The notes below the pieces were generated by a model. It saw only the letters and a list, made by a program, of their open reading frames with translations. It was not told the DNA's origin and did not search any database. A stretch of 64,000 nucleotides of DNA, from NCBI RefSeq assembly GCF_026107515.2, contig NZ_JAPCHW010000005.1:1-64000 (forward strand), given 5' to 3'. The DNA comes from Glutamicibacter sp. MNS18 (lineage in GTDB: Bacteria; Actinomycetota; Actinomycetes; Actinomycetales; Micrococcaceae). This document shows positions 52,344 to 61,902 of this stretch, one piece after another. The translations under genes and the position numbers were made by a program. How positions within the stretch are numbered: the first letter of the stretch is position 1; each line of letters opens with the position of its first letter.

Positions 52344-52958
52344 ATGACACATGAAGTCCTGGTCGTCGATGACCACACGGTGTTCGCCGAGTTGTTGCAG
52401 CTGGCGTTGAACGACTCCGAGGGCATCAGCTGTCGGCTGACGGCGCGCAGTGTCGCCGAGGCGGTGGCGGTGGCCGCCCGACATGAGTTCTCGGTGGCCA
52501 TCATCGATGTCCAGCTACCCGACGGCAGCGGAATCGACGTGGTGTCCCGGTTGCGTGAACTCCGCCCCGAGGCCCGGTACATCATGCTCACCGCCCATCC
52601 GCGCGACCAGTTGGCCAGGGCTGCCCTGGCCGCCGGGGCCTGCGGCTTCCTTACCAAGAACGGCAGCCTGCGCGAAGTGGTCCAGGCGGTGCGCCACGCC
52701 AGCACCAAGCAGCCGGTCCTGACCGGCAACCTGGTGAGGGTCGAGGATGCCGGCCGTCCGCTCACCCCGCGGGAGCAGGAGGTGCTCGAACTGCTGGGGG
52801 CCGGGCTTGGAGCCCAGCAGATCACCGAAAGCCTGGGACTGTCCCTGCATACGGTGCGTGACCACATCAAGTCCATCCTGGCCAAGCTCAACTGCCGATC
52901 CCAGCTGGATGCCGTGGCCAAGGCGCGGCGGCTTGGCCTGCTCGTCTCCGTGGCCTAG
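52344..52958 (+). CDS. NarL/FixJ-family response regulator
   Basis: A 204-residue regulator: receiver domain (1-120) with the acidic pair in VVDDH, phospho-acceptor Asp55 in IIDVQLPDG and Lys in FLTKNGS, then a LuxR-type helix-turn-helix with PLTPREQEVLELLGAGLGAQ and SLHTVRDHIKSILAKL. It is partnered with the kinase that begins one base after its stop. It is divergent from fbpABC, so regulation of iron uptake or use is a reasonable guess. Confidence 0.92.
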   Translation: MTHEVLVVDDHTVFAELLQLALNDSEGISCRLTARSVAEAVAVAARHEFSVAIIDVQLPDGSGIDVVSRLRELRPEARYIMLTAHPRDQLARAALAAGACGFLTKNGSLREVVQAVRHASTKQPVLTGNLVRVEDAGRPLTPREQEVLELLGAGLGAQQITESLGLSLHTVRDHIKSILAKLNCRSQLDAVAKARRLGLLVSVA

Positions 52959-54278
52959 ATGGCAACGAAGAACCGGGAGCGGATCGACTCCGCGGTACGT
53001 CGGATCCTTGGCTGGTACCTGGCTACCACCGCTATCGTGCTGGTTCTGGTGCTCGGCGCGGTGGTGATCGCCGATTGGAAGCTCACGCGCCAGGATGCGG
53101 ACAGGGTAGCCGAATCGGTAGCCCGCCACCTGGCCGCCTCGGTCACCGAAACCGTCTCCACCACCGATTTCGGTGACCCGGAGCAGATCGACCGGCAACG
53201 GCTGCTGGCGGACCTGCAGGGCTATTTCGATTCAGGGATGGTCATGCGCCTCAAGGTGTGGAAGGTGGAAGGCGAATCGGTGCTGGTGGTCTTCTCCGAC
53301 GAGGCCCGCCTTGAGGGGGAGAGCCGTACCTTCTCCCGGGAACTGGCAGAACGGTTGGATGCCGGGGAAGCGGTGGTGCTCCCGGTCCCGGATGATATCG
53401 AGCACCGTTTCGAATACGGGACACCGGAGGAACTGCGTGAGACCTTCATCGGTTTCACCGACCGTGCAGGAAACGCCATGCGCCTGGAGGTGTACACCCC
53501 GGTCTACGCCCGGGAGATGACCGAACGCTCCCTGGCCCTGCAGCTGCCGATCATGTTCGGCGGACTGCTGTTGCTCGCGCTGGTCCTAGTCCCGTTGACC
53601 ATGACGCTGTTCCGCCGTCTGCACGCACTGTCCGCCGAACGCCATGATGCGCTGGCCTACGCCGAGACGGCCCGGGACGAGGAACGCCGGCAGTTGGCCC
53701 GCCGATTGCACGACGGGGTGATCCAGGACCTTGCCGGAGCGGCCATGGTGCTGCAGTCCGCGGCGGACAAGGCAGCCACTGAACAAGTGGATCCGGAGCT
53801 GTTGCGGTGCCTTGCCGGCATTCTGGGTGAGGACAATCGCCAGCTGCGCTCCCTGCTCAGCGAGTTCTACGACATCCACGTCACAGGCCAGACCCTGCAA
53901 CAGGCGCTGGAGGAGGTGGCCACCAGGTTGGCCACCGGGGATGTGGAGATCACGCTGCAGACGCAGTTGGAGGCGACTCCGGGTGACGAGACGGCGGCCA
54001 TCCTCTACCGGGCGGCCCGGGAGTTCCTGCGCAATGCGCTGGCCCACGCCCGCCCACGCCGGATCGGGGTCCGGGTGACCACCGATAAAACCGGTACCCG
54101 ACTGGAGGTGGTTGACGACGGTGGGGGATTCACCCCGCATCAACGCGACAGGGCGGGGCATATCGGATTGGCATTGGTGGAGTATTCGGTGACTACCGCT
54201 GGTGGGCGCATGGAGGTGCAGAGCGCCCCAGGCCAGGGCACCACGGTGACGGTGTGCTTGCCGCAGGTAAGTAGGTGA
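52959..54278 (+). CDS. Sensor histidine kinase (HisKA_3/NarX type)
   Basis: A 439-residue kinase: helix 1 (about 18-40), an extracytoplasmic domain of about 150 residues, helix 2 (about 190-213), HisKA_3 with ERRQLARRLHDGVIQDLAG (phospho-His251) and an HATPase_c domain with EFLRNALAHARP, VVDDGGGF and GHIGLALV. Its ATG follows the regulator stop directly, without a gap. Regulator-before-kinase order is the reverse of the usual actinobacterial arrangement for this class. Confidence 0.92.
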   Translation: MATKNRERIDSAVRRILGWYLATTAIVLVLVLGAVVIADWKLTRQDADRVAESVARHLAASVTETVSTTDFGDPEQIDRQRLLADLQGYFDSGMVMRLKVWKVEGESVLVVFSDEARLEGESRTFSRELAERLDAGEAVVLPVPDDIEHRFEYGTPEELRETFIGFTDRAGNAMRLEVYTPVYAREMTERSLALQLPIMFGGLLLLALVLVPLTMTLFRRLHALSAERHDALAYAETARDEERRQLARRLHDGVIQDLAGAAMVLQSAADKAATEQVDPELLRCLAGILGEDNRQLRSLLSEFYDIHVTGQTLQQALEEVATRLATGDVEITLQTQLEATPGDETAAILYRAAREFLRNALAHARPRRIGVRVTTDKTGTRLEVVDDGGGFTPHQRDRAGHIGLALVEYSVTTAGGRMEVQSAPGQGTTVTVCLPQVSR

Positions 54279-54297
54279 CCTGCCGGCCCCGGGTGAG

Positions 54298-54348
54298 TCG
54301 GGCACGGGATTGAAGGACAACCAGTGCCCGATCAGGCTATATGCCTGA
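54298..54348. terminator. Tandem hairpins after the histidine kinase
   Basis: TCGGGCAC (54298-54305) pairs with GTGCCCGA (54324-54331), and TCAGGC (54332-54337) with GCCTGA (54343-54348, loop TATAT). They directly follow the kinase stop and probably end the transcript. Confidence 0.55.
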
Positions 54349-54492
54349 ATCAATATGTATGCGCTGGGCGCTGGTGGAGGGACCACAGGGTGGTCGGCGG
54401 GATGATTTATCAATTCTTTATCGAAAAAGGACAGATCAGACCCTAAGCTGGCAGTGGGGTTCCAGTCACTTCAATGTGAAAGGCACATCACT

Positions 54493-55245
54493 ATGGCTAA
54501 CTCATCATCACCCACCATGACCTCCCGACTCCTGGCCGAATTCCTCGGCACCTTTGTTCTGGTCTTCGGCGGTTGCGGTTCGGCGATCTTCGCTGCCAAG
54601 GTCGTTGCGGACGACTCCATCAACATGGGCATCGGCTTCCTTGGGGTTGCACTGGCCTTCGGCCTGACCGTACTGGTCATGGTCTACGCTGTCGGGCACA
54701 TTTCCGGCGGTCACTTCAATCCGGCCGTGACCTTCGGTGCGGCCATTGCCGGCCGGGTCGAGTGGAAAGCCGTTCCCGCCTATTGGATCACCCAGGTCAT
54801 TGCCGGTTCCGCCGCCGGTGGCGTGCTCTTTGCGATTGCCAGCGGCAAGGACGGTTTCAACGCCGTTGAATCGGGGTTCGCCTCCAACGGGTTCGCCGAG
54901 CGCTCGCCGGATGGCTACTCGCTGCTTGCGGTACTTATTGCCGAAATCGTACTGACCGCGATCTTCCTCTACGTCATCCTCGGATCGACCGATACCCGTG
55001 CGCCGCAGGGCTTTGCGGGCATTTCGATCGGCCTGAGCCTGACACTGATCCACCTGATCTCGATCCCGATTTCCAACACCTCCGTCAACCCGGCCCGCTC
55101 CCTGGGTGTGGCATGGTTTGCCGGTCCCGAGGCACTGGGACAGGTCTGGGTGTTCATCGTGGCCCCGTTGGTGGGCGCGGCGATCGCCGGTATCAGCTAT
55201 GGCAAGTTCTTCCCCGAGATGGTCACCGCCGCTGCGAAGGGCTGA
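54493..55245 (+). CDS. aqpZ: Aquaporin Z-like water channel
   Basis: A 250-residue MIP-family channel with six helices and both NPA boxes: [10 protein letters not shown] and NTSVNPARS. His in LIHLIS and Arg after the second NPA give an AqpZ-type water-selective filter, not a glycerol facilitator. ATG 54493 ([20 protein letters not shown]) is chosen; GAAAGG lies nine bases upstream. The gene appears monocistronic. Confidence 0.93.
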   Translation: MANSSSPTMTSRLLAEFLGTFVLVFGGCGSAIFAAKVVADDSINMGIGFLGVALAFGLTVLVMVYAVGHISGGHFNPAVTFGAAIAGRVEWKAVPAYWITQVIAGSAAGGVLFAIASGKDGFNAVESGFASNGFAERSPDGYSLLAVLIAEIVLTAIFLYVILGSTDTRAPQGFAGISIGLSLTLIHLISIPISNTSVNPARSLGVAWFAGPEALGQVWVFIVAPLVGAAIAGISYGKFFPEMVTAAAKG

Positions 55246-55455
55246 TCGGCCCCGAGGGTGGGGCGGGGTGCGGGTTCGTGTCCCGGCCTTGCCCTGGTCC
55301 GTGGGCATACGGGACCTCAGTCATGAAAGCGCTGGTCATTGCGTAAATGGATGGCCATGGGCGATACTCAAGGCAGTGGATGAGACATTCGGGTCATCTG
55401 CCTGTTGACCGCTCGGCAGGTCTTGACCGGCCAAGTCTTCCTGAAAGGCCCATCC

Positions 55456-56781
55456 ATGCCCACGCAATTCCCGCACGCCATGCCTCGCATGCTCACCGTC
55501 CTGGGCCTTTCGGCCGTACTGGTGATGGGCAACCTCCCGGCCTCCACCGCCGCCTCGACCCCCGCCGGGATCACCACGGCCGTACAGGTGCAGGCGAATA
55601 AGAAAACCGTGACCAAGGTGAAGACCACGGCCAACCTGAATATGCGCACGGGCGCGGGTACCGGCCACAAGGTGGTACTCACCATTCGGAAGGGCAAGAC
55701 CCTCAGCGTCTCGGCCACGGCCTCCAACGGCTGGTACAAGGTGGGCTATTCGGGCAAGACCGGGTGGGTATCCAACAAGTACGTGACCGTGGTCGCCAGC
55801 AGTACCCCGAAGAAGACCGTAACCAAGAAACCCGCACCGAAGAATGCCACCAAGACCGTGACGTTGTGGGTGAAGGCCACCTCCACCGTGAACGTGCGCA
55901 AAGGAAGCAGCACCAGTAACGCCGTGGTGACGAAACTGGCGAAGGGCAAGACCGCCAAGGCCACCAGCCAGGCAGCCAATGGCTGGTACAGGGTCACCGT
56001 GGGCGGCAAAACCGGGTGGGTATCCAACACGTACGTCACCACCTGCTCCAAGGGCTGCGAGGTGGACACTGGCAAGTACACCAGCAATCGCGCCGGGCTG
56101 ACCGACCGCTACTTCACCAGGTCCAACGGTGCGGATATCTATGCCTCGGTTGGTGGACAGCGGCGCATTAGCGACATCCCGAAGAACTCGATCGTCTACC
56201 GTGACGCCAAATGGGAAAAAGACGCCGGGCAGGTTTCCGGCTGGTATTTCGTGCGCACCCAGGGCATCAGCGGCTGGATGAAATCCTCCGATCTGAAACG
56301 CAGTAGCAACGCCGGCACCAAGAACACCAAGGGGTACACCCGCGCCCAGGTGCTCAAGCAGAAGAACGGCCAGATTTCCAGCTCGATGCTGGTCGCCATC
56401 CCGTGGGATACCGAAAAGACATTAATCGCCGCTCCCGCGTTAGCGGATCTGACCAGGTTGAACACCGCCTTCAAGAAGAAATTCGGCAAGAACCTGGACA
56501 TCGATCTGGCGTACCGGACCCTGGATACCCAGAAATACTACTACCGTGATCTGGGGCCGTTCATCGCGGCGAAGCCTGGTACCTCGAACCACGGCTGGGG
56601 TCTGGCCATCGATGTGCCGGAGACTTACGATTACTCCTTCCGCGGCAAGTACTACAAGTGGCTGAAAGCCAATGCGCACAAATACAACTGGGTGCACCGT
56701 GCATACCTGGAGGAATACCGTGCCAATGGCACCCGTAACCCCTATGCTGAAGCCTGGCATTTCGAATACGTGGGCAAGTAG
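55456..56781 (+). CDS. Secreted SH3-domain D-alanyl-D-alanine carboxypeptidase (M15/VanY)
   Basis: A 441-residue exported peptidase. Signal peptide at about 1-37 with AxA-type end (PASTAAS). Two bacterial SH3 repeats follow (about 47-108 and 133-200), each ending in NGWY...GKTGWVSN, then a further SH3-like segment (about 215-285) and a C-terminal M15 zinc domain with SNHGWGLAIDV and AWHFEYVG. It trims peptidoglycan stem peptides, anchored by the SH3 modules. Lys- and Thr-rich linkers (VTKKPAPKNATKTV) are typical of wall enzymes. ATG 55456 follows GAAAGG. Confidence 0.92.
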   Translation: MPTQFPHAMPRMLTVLGLSAVLVMGNLPASTAASTPAGITTAVQVQANKKTVTKVKTTANLNMRTGAGTGHKVVLTIRKGKTLSVSATASNGWYKVGYSGKTGWVSNKYVTVVASSTPKKTVTKKPAPKNATKTVTLWVKATSTVNVRKGSSTSNAVVTKLAKGKTAKATSQAANGWYRVTVGGKTGWVSNTYVTTCSKGCEVDTGKYTSNRAGLTDRYFTRSNGADIYASVGGQRRISDIPKNSIVYRDAKWEKDAGQVSGWYFVRTQGISGWMKSSDLKRSSNAGTKNTKGYTRAQVLKQKNGQISSSMLVAIPWDTEKTLIAAPALADLTRLNTAFKKKFGKNLDIDLAYRTLDTQKYYYRDLGPFIAAKPGTSNHGWGLAIDVPETYDYSFRGKYYKWLKANAHKYNWVHRAYLEEYRANGTRNPYAEAWHFEYVGK

Positions 56782-56847
56782 TAGCGCGGTCTACGTAACC
56801 CCCATGGGGCCATGCACCGCCGGCGTCGCCTGTGGTGCAATGGACGG

Positions 56848-57741
56848 ATGATGTTACGGCAATTGGAGTACTTCGTTCAGCTGGCCCGGGAGGAACACTT
56901 TGCCCGGGCCGCCGAGACCTGCGGGATCTCGCAGCCTGCGCTGTCCGAAGCGATCCGGAAGCTGGAAGCCGAACTGGGGGTACCGTTGGTACGCCGCGGA
57001 CATTCCTTCCAGGGACTGACCGCCGAGGGACAAAAAGCCCTGCTGTGGGCCCGGCGTATCCTTGCTGATCACCAGGCACTGCTCCAGGAAGTCAATGCCG
57101 TGCAGGCCGGTCTGGTCGGGACCCTGCGGCTGGGAACCGTGCCAGCGGTTTCCTCCACCCTCGTGCATCTGACAGACCCTTTCACCCGGGCCCACCCCGG
57201 AGTCTCAATGCAACTGGAAACCAGTCTGCGTTCCACCCAGATCCTCGCGCGGGTGCGTGACTTCGAACTGGACGCGGGCATTATCTATGCCTCGGATAAT
57301 GCGCCGGAGGGGGTGCTCGTCCATCCGCTGTACGCCGAGGAACATGTGCTGATTGCCGGAGAGGGCTTGTTGCCTGCCGGTGACGTCGACTGGAACCTGG
57401 CGCTGGAGTTGCCACTGTGCCTGCTCAACTCCTCCATGCGTGGCCGCCAGGTGCTGGACGAGGCACTGGCCGCCCAGGGCTTGACGGCCACTGCCAGGAT
57501 CGAGAGTGATTCGGTGCTGTCCCTGCTTTCGCATGTGGCAACCGGCCACTGGGCCAGTATCGTGCCGCGCCAATGGCTGGACGGGTTGGGGCCGTTATCC
57601 GGTATCACGGTACGAACCCTGGGGCCCTCGCCGATCACCCCGGTGATTTGCCTGATCGTGCCCGATTCCACGCCGATGCCGATGATGTCACGGGCATTGC
57701 TGGAACTTTCCCAATGGATCTTTCCCGACAAATCAGTATGA
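56848..57741 (+). CDS. LysR-family transcriptional regulator
   Basis: A 297-residue LysR protein beginning MMLRQLEYFVQLAREEHF. The winged helix (1-60) has CGISQPALSEAIRKLEAELG, and the substrate domain follows from about residue 88 (GTLRLGTVPAVSSTLVHL). Tandem ATG codons at 56848 and 56851 are both possible starts. Relatives with the RRGHSFQGLT segment often sit beside metabolic genes, but here no operon partner is obvious; the next gene encodes a FUSC protein 129 bp away. Confidence 0.9.
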   Translation: MMLRQLEYFVQLAREEHFARAAETCGISQPALSEAIRKLEAELGVPLVRRGHSFQGLTAEGQKALLWARRILADHQALLQEVNAVQAGLVGTLRLGTVPAVSSTLVHLTDPFTRAHPGVSMQLETSLRSTQILARVRDFELDAGIIYASDNAPEGVLVHPLYAEEHVLIAGEGLLPAGDVDWNLALELPLCLLNSSMRGRQVLDEALAAQGLTATARIESDSVLSLLSHVATGHWASIVPRQWLDGLGPLSGITVRTLGPSPITPVICLIVPDSTPMPMMSRALLELSQWIFPDKSV

Positions 57742-57870
57742 CATAGGTTGATAGGTTATGCCGATTGAACAATTGAAGTTAGTTCTTGGACGTAATCAAA
57801 AATTTGCGTCAAGCTATGGCGTGGACATATTCCACATCGGGTGGTGATAGTCCGCGGGTAAGGAGCCAAT

Positions 57871-58968
57871 GTGATCAGGGGTGACATCGCGGAGCGCTCG
57901 AAAACCGGCGACTCGCCTCGCACCCTGCACCATCGGCTCGTTATGGGTTGGACGGCAGTTGTCCTTCTCCTGCTCGTTCCCGCAAAATTCTTCTACCGTA
58001 CCGGTGATCACGCGGCGGCGTTCCGTGTGGGCCTGGGGCTTGCCATTCCCGGGCTGTCGTTGCTGCTGCTGGGCCGTGAGGAGCTGATGATCTACGCGGT
58101 TTTCGGGTCGGTCACCGGAATGTACGGTCGGAGTGTCCGCCGGGGCCGCAGGCTGCGCGATCAGCTGCTGGCCGGCGGGCTGATGCTTCTGGCCGGGTGT
58201 GCCGGGATCCTGGCCGCACCGTGGGAACTTCGCGGGTGGTCGCTGGTGGCCGCCGGGATTCTGTGCGCAACCATTGCCTCCGTGACCGCTGACCGGTTCC
58301 ACCTGCGCCCGGCCGGGCCCTTCTTCCCGCTCTTCGGCTTCGGAGCACTGGCTGCCCTACCCGTGGAGGGGCACGTGGCGTTGGACGGCATGGCTGTTTT
58401 TACCGCCAGCGTGCTGACCAGCCTGGTTCTGGGGCAACTGGCACGGTTTGCCCCTGCACGCTCCGGCACACACGCAACGCCGGCTACCCAGGAATGGATG
58501 ATGACATGGCGTCGGTCCGGCAGCTACACCCTGGTGATCCTGTTGGCCGGGAGCGCCGGAATCCTGTGCGGCTTCGAAAACCTGCACTGGGTACTGGCCG
58601 GTTCGGTGGTACCGCTGGTGGCCGGCAATGCCCGGGGAAGATTGCGCCGCGGCGCCCACCGGGTCGCCGGAACCCTGATCGGATTGGCGGCGCTGTTGGC
58701 GATCTTCAGCCTGCAGTTGCCTCCGCCCCTGTTGGGGCTGGTGGTGATCGGGCTGATGTTCCCCACCGAGGCCTATATGACACGCAACTACGGTCTGGCG
58801 CTGAGCTTCTTCACTCCCTTGATCATGCTGATGATCGTCCTGGCCGACCCCGGGACCTCGGCGCACGAACTGTGGGAACGTGGAACCGGGAACCTGTTGG
58901 GAGTGGCGGCCGGGATCCTCGGGGCCTGGCTCGGAGACATGCTGGCGGGGCAGCTACGCGTGGATTGA
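57871..58968 (+). CDS. FUSC-family membrane protein
   Basis: A 365-residue protein with about 10-11 hydrophobic segments in two blocks (26-185, 215-360) and a Gly-Arg loop RSVRRGRRLRD. The second block has the FUSC-type HWVLAGSVVPLVAGNARGRLRRGAHR segment followed by TLIGL. Members resemble aromatic-acid exporters or YccS-type proteins; the substrate is unknown. Start GTG 57871 has AAGGAG five bases upstream. LysR and FUSC proteins are often paired, so the upstream regulator may control it. Confidence 0.82.
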   Translation: MIRGDIAERSKTGDSPRTLHHRLVMGWTAVVLLLLVPAKFFYRTGDHAAAFRVGLGLAIPGLSLLLLGREELMIYAVFGSVTGMYGRSVRRGRRLRDQLLAGGLMLLAGCAGILAAPWELRGWSLVAAGILCATIASVTADRFHLRPAGPFFPLFGFGALAALPVEGHVALDGMAVFTASVLTSLVLGQLARFAPARSGTHATPATQEWMMTWRRSGSYTLVILLAGSAGILCGFENLHWVLAGSVVPLVAGNARGRLRRGAHRVAGTLIGLAALLAIFSLQLPPPLLGLVVIGLMFPTEAYMTRNYGLALSFFTPLIMLMIVLADPGTSAHELWERGTGNLLGVAAGILGAWLGDMLAGQLRVD

Positions 58969-59030
58969 AACACAACCTGCCATAGCCGTCAGAGCACGCG
59001 CCGGGCCGCCATGCTCGGTAGGGTAGAAGC

Positions 59031-59810
59031 ATGTCTCACGTCCCGCAGTACTATCCCCATCCGGGGTTCCCGCCGCCGCGCCGGCAACGAGTCTTCGAGG
59101 CCGGAGCCGTCACCAAGGGCGACTGGATAACCGTTGCGGCATATATCATTTTCTTCATCTTGGGTGGGGCAGCGCTCATCACCTTGATTCCCGGATACTT
59201 CGGGGCGTTCCCGGACGAGGAATCCGCCCTGTTCGGGATCAATATGGTGCTCTACACCGTGTTCTTCGTCTTGGCGATGCTCCAATGCGGCCCGCAGTTC
59301 TTCGAATCCTTTGCCACCATGCGATATTACCCGTGGGCGAAATGGCTGATGTTGCCCGGCGGCTGGCTGATCACGGTGATCTTCTCGGCCATTATCACCA
59401 CGATTGCCGGTGGAGCACAGACCAGCGTGAACCAGCAGACGCTGGTCGCGATGACCGGTTCGGTGCCCTTACCTGTCATGTTTGTCATCACCGCGTTGTT
59501 CGGGCCGTTTGTGGAGGAGTACTTGTTCCGGCACCTGCTGATCGGCAAGCTGTCGCGCAAAATGAACATCTGGGTGTGCGCCCTGATTTCCACCGTCCTT
59601 TTTACCGGGATCCACTTCGCGAACGCCGGAGGTATCTCCTCGGTGGCCGAGTTCCTGCCCTATGTGATGCTCGGCGTGCTTATGTCGGTGGCCTATATCC
59701 TGTCGGGGAAATCGCTGGCCTACGCCTACATGCTGCATGTGGTCAACAACGGCATTGCCCTGCTGGTCGTCTACACGCTGACACCGATACTTCCGGCCGC
59801 GGGAGCGTAG
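59031..59810 (+). CDS. CPBP-family intramembrane glutamic protease (CAAX-like)
   Basis: A 259-residue membrane protein with a Pro-rich cytoplasmic N-terminus (YYPHPGFPPPRRQR) and about 7-8 helices. It carries the Abi/CPBP motifs EEYLFR (near residue 161), FTGIHF and HVVNN. Bacterial members are intramembrane proteases, some giving bacteriocin self-protection. The next gene starts directly at its stop codon. Confidence 0.88.
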   Translation: MSHVPQYYPHPGFPPPRRQRVFEAGAVTKGDWITVAAYIIFFILGGAALITLIPGYFGAFPDEESALFGINMVLYTVFFVLAMLQCGPQFFESFATMRYYPWAKWLMLPGGWLITVIFSAIITTIAGGAQTSVNQQTLVAMTGSVPLPVMFVITALFGPFVEEYLFRHLLIGKLSRKMNIWVCALISTVLFTGIHFANAGGISSVAEFLPYVMLGVLMSVAYILSGKSLAYAYMLHVVNNGIALLVVYTLTPILPAAGA

Positions 59811-61007
59811 TTGGGATTTACCGGCCACGAACCGCGCAGTGCCGGGTACCGGTGGATGCTGCTGGCATTGTTCGCCAGTGGGCTGGCCACCTTTTCACAG
59901 CTGTACTCGATGCAGGGCCTGTTGCCGCTGATCTCACGGGATCTGGACATCTCGGAATCACGGGCAGCCCTGAGCGTTTCGGCAGCGACGCTGGGGCTGG
60001 CCCTGGCGGTCATCCCATGGGCGATCATCTCCGACCGGGTGGGGCGACGCCAGGTCATTGCCATGGCGTTGGTTTGCTCGGTAGTACTTGGTCTGGCTGG
60101 AACCTTCAGCCTGAATATCGAGATACTGCTGGTCGCCCGCTTCTTTGAAGGGGTCGCGTTGGCCGGGGTCCCGGGTACTTCCCTGGCCTACCTGGCCGAG
60201 GAGCTCTCACTGCGGGCTGTCTCCCTGGCCAGTGGGGTCTATATTTCCGGGACCACGGTCGGCGGGCTGGTGGGCCGCTTGTTGGCGGCCTGGGCTGCCG
60301 AACCGACATCCTGGCGGTGGGGTGTGGCGGCGGTCAGCATCATGGCCGGGGTGGCCACGGTCTTCTTCCTGATTATGGCTCCTCAAGCCCGGGGGTTCAG
60401 CCCGGCACCCGAGCGCAGTTTGCGACCCGTGCTGGCCAAGTTCTCACAGAGCCTCTCCGGCCGACGCCCGATCCTGTACCTTCAGGGATTCCTGCTCATG
60501 GGCGGCTTCGTGGCCGTCTACAACTACCTGGCCTTCCGGCTGGAAGCGCCACCCTACCTGATTCCGCCGGCGATCGCCTCGCTGGTATTCGTGGCCTACC
60601 TCTCCGGAACCTATTCCTCGGTGGCCAGCGGCAAGGTGGTAGCACGGATGGGTCGCAAGTGGACCCTGCTGTTGGGGATCGCGGTCATGGCCGCCGGGCT
60701 GCTGCTGACCATGGCCGCCGCGTTGTGGGTGATCATCGTGGGGATGCTGGTCTTCACCGCCGGGTTCTTCGCGGCCCACGCGGTGGCCAGCGGCTGGGTG
60801 CCGGTGATGGCCGCCGACAGCCGCGCGCAGGCCGCGAGCCTGTACAACCTCGGCTACTACATCGGCTCCTCGGTCTTCGGATGGTTGCTGGGCATCCCGT
60901 TCATGAACCACGGTTGGACCGCACTGGTGGGGTGCGTCATCGGGTTGCACGTCGCGGCCGCATTGCTGGCCAGCATGCTGGGTGGCAAGGCCCGAAGCTC
61001 AGGTTAA
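59811..61007 (+). CDS. MFS transporter, YnfM-like
   Basis: A 398-residue 12-helix transporter. The segment SQLYSMQGLLPLISRDLDIS and loop SDRVGRRQVI match the YnfM/arabinose-efflux branch; SLYNLGYYIGSSVFGW lies near the end. The start is TTG 59811, directly after the TAG of the CPBP gene, with GGGAG six bases upstream, implying coupling. Its 3' end overlaps the convergent MBL-fold gene by nine bases. Confidence 0.88.
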   Translation: MGFTGHEPRSAGYRWMLLALFASGLATFSQLYSMQGLLPLISRDLDISESRAALSVSAATLGLALAVIPWAIISDRVGRRQVIAMALVCSVVLGLAGTFSLNIEILLVARFFEGVALAGVPGTSLAYLAEELSLRAVSLASGVYISGTTVGGLVGRLLAAWAAEPTSWRWGVAAVSIMAGVATVFFLIMAPQARGFSPAPERSLRPVLAKFSQSLSGRRPILYLQGFLLMGGFVAVYNYLAFRLEAPPYLIPPAIASLVFVAYLSGTYSSVASGKVVARMGRKWTLLLGIAVMAAGLLLTMAAALWVIIVGMLVFTAGFFAAHAVASGWVPVMAADSRAQAASLYNLGYYIGSSVFGWLLGIPFMNHGWTALVGCVIGLHVAAALLASMLGGKARSSG

Positions 61008-61829
61008 ATCGTCGTGGACACCCTCAGCCCACTGGGCATAGCGCAAGGCGGAGAACTGGACCACCTGGCCGGCGCGGGACGGAACGCTGGTCGCGAAATT
61101 GTTGTAGAGTCGCGCGAAATCCAGGGCTGAGAGTTGCGCGGCCATCCGCCGGACGACCGGTCCGGAAAGCGGAATGCGATTCGGATAGCTTCGCAGGAAC
61201 GTCACATTGCCATCCGCCACCGGGAATACGGCATCCCCGGCCAGGAGCACCCCTTTCCCGTTGGCGCCGGCGCTCCACATCGCGACGGTACTTCCCGGGA
61301 AATGCCCGCCGATCTGGTGCAACCGGATCCCCGGAAGCGGATCGAAGGGCTCGTTCCAGTGCCTGATGGACAGCGCGGGGCGTTGCACCCACCGGGCATC
61401 GGCGGCGGCCACATACACCGGAGCATCCTCGAAGGCCTGGCTGTACTGCACCTGGACGCCGTACATATGCGGATGGCTGGCCACGATCGTGGCGATTCCG
61501 CCCAGCGCCCGAATTTGCTCCACAGCATGGTCGGTGATCAGCCCGGGAACATCAAAGAGCAGGTTTCCCCGTCTGGTTTGTACCAGCAAGGCACTTTGCC
61601 CGATACCCACGCCGGGGGCGCGGATCGCGGTCAGGCCTGGTTCCAGCTCACTGAATTCCAGCGAGTGACCCGATTGCTCCAGCTCACGCGACGTTGTCCA
61701 GCGCTGAACCCCTCCAGGAATGTACTGGCGCTCGTCCAGGCAGATGGGGCACGTATCGGGCGGATTGCCGGCCGGAGCGAACTCCACCGCGCATCCGGCA
61801 CACTGCCAGTTCAGATGGTCAGGTTCCAT
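60999..61829 (-). CDS. MBL-fold hydrolase-like protein with N-terminal zinc ribbon
   Basis: A 276-residue protein. The first 35 residues hold a CAGC...CPIC zinc-ribbon/rubredoxin-like knuckle; the remainder is a metallo-beta-lactamase fold. The usual HxHxDH site is altered: SHPHMYG keeps two His but lacks the following Asp/His; GGHFPGS and LAGDAVF retain a His and an Asp. Catalysis may therefore be reduced or use a single metal. Function unknown. Confidence 0.82.
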   Translation of the reverse strand: MEPDHLNWQCAGCAVEFAPAGNPPDTCPICLDERQYIPGGVQRWTTSRELEQSGHSLEFSELEPGLTAIRAPGVGIGQSALLVQTRRGNLLFDVPGLITDHAVEQIRALGGIATIVASHPHMYGVQVQYSQAFEDAPVYVAAADARWVQRPALSIRHWNEPFDPLPGIRLHQIGGHFPGSTVAMWSAGANGKGVLLAGDAVFPVADGNVTFLRSYPNRIPLSGPVVRRMAAQLSALDFARLYNNFATSVPSRAGQVVQFSALRYAQWAEGVHDDLT

Positions 61830-61902
61830 GTTCCTCCTCGCTGAATACCCACGCTACGACCTAGCGCCCGCGAAGAACAGGGTCCCGGAGCCCCATAATG
61901 GG

